Source of the DNA: Trichopria drosophilae | Taxonomy: Eukaryota > Arthropoda > Insecta > Hymenoptera > Diapriidae | Length of the DNA stretch: 64,000 nucleotides | NCBI GenBank assembly: GCA_030407085.1 | Contig: CM059584.1 | Coordinates: 138,684,001-138,748,000 of the forward strand | Direction of reading: 5' to 3' | In this document: piece by piece, positions 54,850 to 64,000 of the stretch | Layout of the letters: each line of letters begins with the position of its first letter | Position numbering within the stretch: the first letter of the stretch is position 1 | The notes under the pieces: model-generated | What the model saw: the letters and a program-made list of their open reading frames with translations, nothing else | Told to the model about the DNA's origin: nothing | Databases searched by the model: none | Program-made: the position numbers and the translations under genes

Positions 54850-57800
54850 AGTTTTGAGGAAATAAATTTCAAATATTATAGTTTGGGATTTATTTCCTCG
54901 AAATCTATGTAATTTTGGAAAAAATGAAAACAACAAACGATGCTTAGATATCATCAAAGAATATACCAAAACTTTTTCACAATCCTTTATTAAATTCTAA
55001 ACATTTGTAAAATTGTCTACGGCTCTAATTAAGTTAGGACATTCAGAAATTAAAAACGAAATGTTCACTGTGATGTAATTTTCCAGTCTATCCAATGAAG
55101 TATGGTACAAAAGTAAAATTTGTTCTTAAAGTTCAAATATTTCATCCACTTTTGTCCATAGTTTCAATAGAATCACAATATTCTGAAAAAAATTCACATG
55201 ATCTTGATACGAAATCCTTGATTGAAACTAAAGTATAGTCATTTCAGGAGTTGATGCGTCAGTTTGAATATTAAATAAAATCTGAAATTCTCACAAATAC
55301 GCTTTAAATATAAAAGCAATTGGAATCAAATATGCTAGAAGTTTTTCAATAATCGTAAACAAGTTTAAGCCATATTTGATATAGGCGTGACATTCCCGAA
55401 GTACAGAGTTAATCGGAGTTACTCAAAATAAATCCAATACTCCGTAAAAAAAGTTGTGAAACAAATCTAATTTCTATAAATATAGATCGAAAATATAGTC
55501 GAAAAAGATCAAATATGAAACACTTCAACACTTGCATATTGAAACACTTTAATTGATTATTCTTTATTTTTACATACATTTCTCATTAATATTATTTAAA
55601 ATCCTAATTAGATCTAAATCGTTTTGAATCAAAATTTATCTAAATGTGAGTTTTAAATTTTATCTAGAGAAATTCGAAAAAGGATATAATTTGCATTAAT
55701 TTCACTTTATTTATCTTTTTAGTTTCGTTGTGTTCTATCACGATCAGAGTTTTAATATGAAATAATTTAATAGAGTGTGTAATACCGTATTAATACTGGT
55801 CATTATTATTTTAAATACAAACAAAGAGAAAAGGTTACTAAATAAAAGAATTCCATTATTTATTTATAATTGCAGTGTTCGAATGACGGCGATATATTCA
55901 CGTAGAAAGTACCTCTTTACCGCAATACATTTGACATAATTACTTCCCAATTAATTATGGGTAAACGTAATATTTCACTTGTTAATTAATCATGGAACTA
56001 ATAATAGAAGTGAAGAATTCCAACTATTAATACCACTTATTACAAAATATTTTCATTTGTTTTATAAAACTGTAGAGTTGCCACTTTGTGTAATGCTAAT
56101 AAATATTAAAAATGGAAATTTGGTAACCTTTTCAAGTTTTTCCCCTTATTATGATCACAAGTCTTTTTAGTAAATAGAACTCCTTTTCAATAGAAACCTT
56201 CCTATTTTGAGAATTCACGATTCGTCGCAACTTTCATCCGTGTAAGATTCCAAATGTCGTTAAAAAACTTGAAAAAAGGCAAAATTGATAGTTTTTTTTT
56301 GACCTTTATTGTGGAATTTCGTAGACAAAATCAGCAGACAAAAGTTTTCAGCAATATACTATTGATTATAAAAGATGCTATTTGCTTATGTTTTATAACT
56401 CCTTTCTTCTCCCGATGGTTTTTTTTCGAAAAACAAAATGACAGCTTCAGGATGGTGGAAAGAAATTTTGCAGGCAATTCTACTTGTTCGTAATAATGAA
56501 TAAATGAAAATTATCCCTCTATACTTCTGGACATATCTTTGATTTTATTATCTTTAATTCTCAAAATGGTGGCATGTATTCTAGATCTCAACTTGGTTTG
56601 GATTGTTTATCTAGCTACTTACACTTTTTCCCCCCAAGATTTAAAATTTCCCAAATATATAATTCAATCTTACTTTTTCGTTTACTATCCTTAAACGACA
56701 TTTTAGTCATTATATTTTCAATTTAGCACATACACTGCAACTAAGGAATTGCATATAAGACATAGTGGACATACAGTGTGGTACAAAAGAGTTAAATTGT
56801 CTAAGATATTTTTTCAATAATATCTCCAGCATTCTTGAAGATGTTTTCCTATAAACTTGTGTTACGTATGGGGACTTTACTACAAAAATGTTTTATTGTT
56901 GTTCAATATTTTGTCTTTATTTTTGGCCCGATTTAAGTTATTTCATCATTTTAATAATTTTTAATAATATTAAGTTATTTTTTAGGAATATGAGAATAAC
57001 GATAATTAATAATAATTTACCCCTTCACGTATTTTTTTCTGACGGTCTCTTAGGTTAAAAACTTGTTACAAAAATAAATTTTTAAAAATATGTCGTGATG
57101 AACAAATCTTTGGGATTGGTTAATAATTTTCTTTTATTTGTCTATGTCAGCATTGTGATTATTATTTTTCAAAATGCATTAGAAAATGTAACAAACTATT
57201 ACAAAGGAGTTTTTATGACCATTGTATGTAAGGTTAATATTGAAACTATTTTTCTTTATTATTAAAGTGAACATTTATTGAAATTAACATCAAACCAGTA
57301 TAAATAGTTGATAAAATTTTAACAATTGAACGAACAATCAGTTCAAAGGGCGAGTCTCAGCTGCCGTTTTATAGACTTGCCCTTAGGATAAAATATAATT
57401 AAAAAATACAAAACTAAATTTTTTAATATTATAAATAACCGATATTACAAGGCAATCAAAAATATAAATTGCAAATATAACTGAACGCACGATATTAACA
57501 AAAATTTGAATAGCGGTAAACAGATAGACGGGAAATAATATTTTAGAATTACCGAATCCAATGCTAGTGAGAAGTGACATGACTTAGAGAAAAGAAAAAA
57601 ATTTTTTATATTAAAATAAAAGATTTGGAATTGCGCTTACTAACGATATTACTTATCTTTGTATGTGAAATAATCTTTAAATTGTGTGGTAATTTTTTTT
57701 ATAATTAGAATATGAAGGATTTGTAAGTTTAATATTATATTAAAATAACTCATTAAAAAATAAATAAATTCTAACTTTTTACTGGATTTTCTATTTAACA

Positions 57801-60440
57801 TTTTTTAAACTGCCTATTTTAAACCCTATTACTAGTTGATGTACATATTACTTTATATCTCGAGATAATCGGCGCGATATTATTAGATTAAAAAAACACA
57901 AATCTGCTTTGTAAAGTAAATCCACTTTTAACATACGAGATCAGTAACAGGTGTCGACCGCGTTACTCGCGAGTACCTCGATTCGACTAATTCTACTGAA
58001 TATAAAAACCTGTATATATACAACAATGACGATATATTCGCCTTATTTTGAAACTACGGTAATAGAAGCGATTTAATGCAACGAGGGAAAGTAGCGTATA
58101 TGAAGGATGGTCGGTAAAGTCATATTTTGCCCTCGATTGGTAACATGATAAATTTAGAATTCGTTATAAACTTATAAATCAATAATTGGATCGTAATTAA
58201 TGGCCCATGGTTTTGTGGGATATACTAAAGTTACCTGATGTTTATTTCTTGTTGTTAATAATACACAGAATATCTAGTCGGTGTTAAAGTAAATTTTCAT
58301 GGAACAGGTTAATCCATTTTTTGTTTTTTATGTCTTTTTTTTTTAAATACCTATTTTACTTCAGAAATGTGTTTTAATAACAAAGAAAATCGATATTGGA
58401 CGTAAGTAAAATTTCATGTTTTTTTTCAGAATATCGTATAGTTTGTCTGAAATGGATGCTACTATATTATACACAATATGTTGCAGAAAAATTAAATTTT
58501 TTCTATCGAAAATAATTTCAAATCTGCAATTTTTATATGACATCGGTACAATATCATTCTCCACTTAAAAAACTGATTTCTTAATTTAAAAACGTGTATG
58601 GTGAGAAATACAAAATTTAATATGGCAATACTAAATTTGGCGTCGAAATTAAAATTTTTGAAAAAATTTGAGGACTCACTAACTGAAGAACTATGACGCA
58701 CATAATCCATCAAGTCACCTTTTCTTAAAAGCTATGAGTTTTCTCAAAAAAAAATAATAAGAGTAAAGAGTTCTCCGAATTAATTGAAAAATACACTAGT
58801 ATTCTTCGAGATTTTTCTGTTGGCATTTTAAAAGGAAAATTTTGAAAAAGTTTAGGTTTTTCTCCATCGAAATCGTTTACCTTTTGGAAAAAAGTTGAAA
58901 AGAAGAAAAAATTAATTCGGGAGTATACTTGTGAATTTTTTTAGAATTTGTCGTACATTTTTTAAAATTGTCCAAAAATTACGAATAAAAAATGTTTCAA
59001 AATTTAAATAGTAAAATCTGTAAAAATTCCAGTAGATTCCTCTATTGATTCTAAGAACTGTTCGCTTTTATCACTTTTGTAACAAGCTCATAGTTTTTCA
59101 GGCACCGTTGATCGCCGCGTTTAATTTTTTTTGTATACGGACCCTACATGTCTTGAAATTTGGGACTCGAAAACACTTTGCTCGGTGGAAAACAATTAGT
59201 ATTTCACTGGTTTCATATATAAATTTTGGTTAAAAGATTATTTTTAATAGGAAAAATCATATCTTTCTGCAATAAATGTTGTATGACTTTTGAGACGCAT
59301 CCATTTTAGATAAATTCTTAGGAGATATTCTGAAAGAACAAGAAATTTTAGTCAGATATCGTACGTCCGATTTATTTATTTTTTTAAATACAGTATGAAA
59401 AGAAACTATTCCAAACTTCATGGAAAATTGGGACTTAATGGGTTAAGAAGGAAGGAAGATAAACATTCGGACGTAATCGGAAATCAATTACGTTTATTGT
59501 TAGAAAGTTTCGTTAGAGTATCCTGACTTTCGCTCCCCATCACGTGTTTATATGGCATTAGTTGCCCTGTCTTACCAAATTATTTTGTTTTTCTAAATGG
59601 CTGAATGTTAACTAGCTTTGGTAGCAAGTCGCTCGACTAAGAAATATAGTATGATAAGAAGTCATTCCTACCTATATTTTGTGAGTGCCAGTTTTCAAGA
59701 CTATAATATACATTCTTTATTTTCGGTTGATGCTAAAAATGTCTTAGATTATCAGACCTTTCGTTGGTATAAGCTTTGCATCAAAATTCTTTCTAGCACT
59801 AACTGATTCTCATTTATTGAGTATACTATGATGTTCCATTGTATTTTAACTTGATCTACAGTAGTTTTCTTTTCGAACAAATCGCATGACAAAAATCTGA
59901 TATCGTTCACAATCTATTCACAAGGTATCAAATTATTGTTCGTTATTTCAGGTATCAAATACCTGAGTTTTTGTTATCGACGATGGGTTACTGAGTTCAT
60001 AGGGTCTTAATGTAACCCTTGCTTACTACGCTGCGGTTAATTATACCCGATGAACCTTGTTTTTTGTGGAATATATTTGGGGGTCAAAGAAAGTCTAATT
60101 TTGGCTAGTTTGAGTTAAAAGAAATGAATATTAAAGCTTCCAGTAAATTAAATTCGGGAAACTTGTTGGTTACCTACCGCTTAATGTTCGTTAGCAGATT
60201 CGCAACATTCTGCAAGATTGAAACCACAAATCATTGGAAACTGGGTTTCCATGCTTTAAAAAGTTAAACATGATTGCAAAAGTCATAAAAAAGTCGGGAA
60301 AAAACTGGAAGCAAAAACTACCACAGCTGTGAACTAAATTAAGAAAGAGTTGCTGCAATAATAGGGCTCGGTTAAATGACTAGCGACGAATGAAATAAAA
60401 CAAAAGAACTGGATTGATCACGTCCTTAAATATAAATGTC
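54850..60440. other. Intergenic AT-rich DNA
   Basis: Nothing recognisable as a gene. A 65-codon hydrophobic minus-strand frame at 57383-57580 has membrane-like sequence but no family match and no splice context, so it is not called. A GC-richer patch at 57947-57985 (GTCGACCGCGTTACTCGCGA) stands out without explanation. Confidence 0.55.
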
Positions 60441-60886
60441 ATCTCCATCTTCATCAAAATTCTAACTGACCCTTATCTCGCCAATCGTTGCTTTAATCAC
60501 GAGACTTAGTAACTCGCGATTGATCTAGGAATGAGCGATTTTTGAACGATAGGATCAGATCCAAATGAAAATCTCATTATTCCGGTCCTATTGCTCTGCG
60601 ATGAAAGACTCTCGTGCACCTGCCAGTGTACAAACCGACGGACCATCCATCTCAACCTCTGTTGGTTAGCTCGTGTGTGTCCGGAATATTTGTCGAGTCG
60701 TTTACTCGCTTTCTCTCTCGCTTCCTCTATCTCTCTTAGTCTCGTCTAAATTTAGTACACTATATCCATAAAGCCCAAGTTCTTCCCGAAGCAGGGGTGG
60801 CACCTTAGCGTCTTAGGATTTCACTCCGGTCGTCGCCTCAGTGGTTCGCGGCTCGACGGGTCAAGTGTCGCGAAATTTCCTTCGAC
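60440..60886 (+). promoter_or_regulatory. Probable promoter and 5' UTR of the right-edge gene
   Basis: Composition changes from AT-rich to balanced here, with CpG-containing words (GTCGAGTCG, CGTCGCC, GGTTCGCGGCTCGACGGG) and a pyrimidine run (CTCTCTCGCTTCCTCTATCTC, about 60710-60735). It ends at the ATG at 60887. No clear TATA box, as in many housekeeping or developmental insect promoters. Confidence 0.45.
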
Positions 60887-60966
60887 ATGAAGAATTACTC
60901 TTACTACTACGCATGGGCCGTTGACGATGGTGAAGGCAAAATCAAAACTGTCAAGATGCTAAAGGG
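60887..60966 (+). CDS. Probable first coding exon of an unidentified gene (continues beyond window)
   Basis: ATG at 60887 starts MKNYSYYYAWAVDDGEGKIK and six further residues. The frame meets a TGA in the next codon, but a donor GG|GTGAGA sits exactly there, so this reads as an exon ending in phase 2. Codon choice (TAC, GGC, GTC, AAG) is unlike the AT-rich flanks, and the exon adjoins a GC-rich leader. I do not recognise the N-terminus. No continuation exon was found in the remaining 3 kb, so the first intron is likely long. Confidence 0.55.
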
Positions 60967-63900
60967 GTGAGATTTTTGATGTATTAGTATTGTGCGTAAT
61001 TTATCCTAATTGGTAGGCAATTGATATATAACCAAATGCCATTGCAATTTCTAAATTTTTCGGTATCAAAATTTGGCGCCAAAATGCAAACCGAACAAGT
61101 CAGGAGTTACTCGGACTTCACTGTAATTCACAAGATTCTTATATAAATACATTTTGTGAATGTTTGAAGATGAACATCTGGATGAGTTTTTTTTATCAAA
61201 AGTAATGTGAATAATTTTATAATTGAATGATAGAAACGGACTCTCAAAGTTCCAGGAGTCACTAGTCCGTCAAAGAATAGACAACGTCAAAGTGTTTTTA
61301 TCGGATAATTGAAACTTAACCTTTTTAAAGACTGAAAACGTATTCATGTTCAAGAATAATTCATTTTTAATTCGATTTGTTGCCTAACTCACTATATATA
61401 CAAATAAAAGTAAAATGTCTTTTGTAAACAAGCTGTGTCCAGTCCCGATTGTATGCAATATCTACTAATTGTTTTTTTTTATGTTAGATTTGTGCCATGG
61501 AATATACTGGTTTATATTAGAGAAGATACTTGTTCCTTAAGAAGTTGTTCGTTACAACACGTAACTTGTTCAGCTCCTGATGAAGGGATTTGGACACATG
61601 CTTAATGTCCACTTTTAATTTATTATTTCCATCTGATATAGTCCAGGAATCGAATAAATAGTATTTTTCGATACAAGGCCGTAAAATCTTACGGCCGTGG
61701 GTCGAACATTATTTTTCCGTACTGAAAGTTGTACAAATTCGCTTTCGCGAACTGCATTTAGTCCATAAGGATTACGTTTTCAACAGCGCAGATTCATGTT
61801 ATACGTGATCCTTAAAATTTCTTTTTTTACGGTCTAAAAGTAGGCCGTAAAATCGGATTTTACAGCTGTGGTACCGAAAAAGTTATTGTAGACATTGGAT
61901 ATGTCAAAATCTTGCAGGAACAATTGTTGACTGACACCCTGAACTTTCAATTTTTTCAATCTCTGGATAATTTTTAAGTAAAAATTCTGGTTTTATCATG
62001 GTAAAAACGAATAACTCTTATAACTGAGTTTTAATGAATTTTAATTCTTGTAATGCTAGATTTCATTTTGGTTATGAGGATTCCCTTTTTTTATTCATTA
62101 GAAGAGTCCAATCTATAAAATAGATTTTGAAGAGTGAATTTGTTCCCTAAGAATTGTTTGAATGTTTGGAATTAAAAATTAATAGTTGAGAATATTGAAG
62201 AATATTTGCAACTTTCCTCCTCTCTACATTTGTCTTACTATTTTTCAAATCACAGCATATCACTTACTTATACTTCTTGACATTTCAGCATAAATAATCT
62301 GTAATCGATCAGCTGTCATCAGTTTTTAAAAAATATAACTTCTTTCCAGACTGGTGCAAATGTCAAACACTTCATTTTTGAAACAATGCTACTCCCTTTT
62401 AAAAAAACAATGAGTTCTGCACAATTTGTTATGAAATTTATAATAAATATTGTATTAAATCATTTGATATTATTTTTTCGAATCCTACGGAAACGGAACA
62501 ATCAATATAAATCTCCATTGCTTGCTCCAGTGAAATGTGAAATTATTAACATATTAACAGATCTACTAGCTTTTAAAAACCTTTTTCGAAGTTCATGAAT
62601 CCAGATTATCAATGTTTTGCATTATCTAAAGTGAATATACGGTAAATATATTCTTGTTCAATTGTTGACTTTAAAAGTGCCACTTTCTGCCGTTACACAA
62701 GTATTTACTAGCTCATACTTTACTTAATAACTTATCTTGCGAGCACTTTCTTATATGACATCCAGATTTACTCCTTTTTGGAACAAGAATATGCACGGTG
62801 AGCCTAAACCACTTTTAATTGCGAGTGTTGTGCATATGGAATTTTCTAGCTAGAATTGATAATATGCAATCATCCGAATGCAAAATGACTTAAATTAAAA
62901 TATTTTAACGGGCCCTTTTCAAAAAAATCGAGATAAAGTATCAAAAAACGCAGAATTTTTAAGTGCTTTTTATTTCCGACGAAAGTTGACCTGCAATCGA
63001 AACATATTTTATGGACAAATTGTAGATATTAAAAAGATCTACAACTTTTGTATTCATCATTTTTCACATAACCTCCAAATTTTTGAGATAAATAAATAAA
63101 ATTGTTTTTTCGTTTTTAATTTTTTTCTCGCGCGCAAAAAAAATGTTTTTTCACCAAATTTGGAGGAAACTTGCCTTTTCATATCCCAAATAAGACGTAT
63201 TTTTTTCAAATAAAAATATTCATTTGTACATGTTATATTGAATTAAAAACGAAAAATTATCCCTAACTTCAACCGAACATTCGAACGTTAAACTTTTAGA
63301 TTTTTAAAAGTTTACGTATTAGATTTTGTTCGTTGAAATGTACATTTTCAGATGGTCATAAACAAAATGGACACATCTTGCATTTAAAACCCAGCATTAA
63401 TTAGATACGTCATTGAATTGTACAAAAAAATTGTTGTTTCTTTATCATAAAAGAAATCATTACTTTTTACGGAAAATATTTCGTGCAAAACGGAAAAGTG
63501 TTTGAAACATTTTATTGCATAACCGTACAATTAGTTTTTCAAACATGCATAATTAACTAGTAATTTGTAGTAGTGTGCATTCTTTTTAAATTATGGATTA
63601 TATTCCTACCACTAATAACCACCCTAATTTAATTGATTAATTGAAAATGCATCTAGATCAAATTAGTACGTCTATACGTCATCCATTTGGAATTAATATA
63701 TAAAAAATAGAAAAGTTATTATAAAAATTTTATTTTTATATAAAATTTATACGACTGATCACTTAAATTGTCCTATCAATGGGGAGGAGGTGTATTACTG
63801 GTATAATTGAACCTAGTACATATGGATTAGGAAAACTGTGCAATGAGTTTTACCACTTTGAAGTCGTGAAACTTTTTGTAAATTGATGAAGAACGAATAG

Positions 63901-64000
63901 ATTTGACTCATTTCGAAGTTTTAAATAGATTACATAAATATACCCCTGCATCTATGGCAGGCAAAAAAATGACATTTTGACAAAAACTCGTTCAACCGTT
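60967..64000 (+). other. Presumed first intron of the right-edge gene
   Basis: AT-rich with no coding signal. Short hairpins with GGCCGTAA / TTACGGCC lie at 61678-61697 and a related GGCCGTAAAATC at 61853. The 70-codon frame at 62386-62598 is composition-driven. Confidence 0.5.

Noticed and set aside
57383..57580. 65-codon hydrophobic ORF resembling membrane segments
   Set aside because: Composition (TTT/ATT codons) explains it; no family motif and no neighbouring exons with matching phases.
50041..60440. tRNA, rRNA or microRNA genes in the large gene-poor stretch
   Set aside because: No cloverleaf with recognisable A and B boxes and no ribosomal core words were seen by eye; a covariance-model scan would be decisive.

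Overview
The window is AT-rich insect-like nuclear DNA. Genes carry GT-AG introns, the gene families are typical of insects (paired FLVCR/SLC49-type transporters and a glucose-dehydrogenase-like GMC flavoprotein), and the intergenic DNA is full of small inverted-repeat transposons. The order cannot be fixed from sequence alone. Hymenoptera is a guess I hold weakly.

Layout, left to right. (1) Bases 1-6625 are a continuous satellite that runs off the left edge. It is built from 28-bp and 24-bp subunits with a recurring 388-bp higher-order period. (2) Bases 6651-8682, minus strand, hold a transposon coding region: a THAP-like zinc-finger ORF followed after 22 bp by a DDE_Tnp_4 transposase with a C-terminal SWIM-type zinc motif. 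The satellite starts 25 bp after the transposase stop, and a second tandem repeat (about 158-bp unit) lies on its other side at 8830-9328. (3) Bases 11558-21961, minus strand: six-exon FLVCR-like gene A (443 aa), with introns swollen by inserted MITEs. (4) Bases 21962-30847: gene-free and dominated by two large inverted-repeat elements. (5) Bases 30848-35273, minus strand: six-exon FLVCR-like gene B (463 aa). It has the same splice phases, and its exons 2-5 match gene A in length base for base. (6) Bases 35900-44700: repeat-rich, with a foldback element, a decayed ORF of unknown origin, a possible small coding exon (40594-40773) and a pogo/Tc1-like element. (7) Bases 44711-49312, minus strand: three-exon GMC oxidoreductase (625 aa), probably with a non-coding 5' exon near 49968-50040. 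A decayed non-LTR retrotransposon sits in its first intron. (8) Bases 50041-60440: AT-rich with no recognisable gene and one 189-bp MITE. (9) Near 60887, plus strand, the probable first coding exon of an unidentified gene that continues past the right edge.

The two FLVCR-like genes are a tandem duplication and should both be 12-TM solute carriers. Both keep the signature segments of the family but share substitutions at two positions that I align with the choline-binding pocket of vertebrate FLVCR proteins. The GMC enzyme keeps its FAD-binding and catalytic motifs and looks functional. No operon-like or pathway link between these genes is visible. The most unusual structure is the transposase gene placed between two different tandem arrays.
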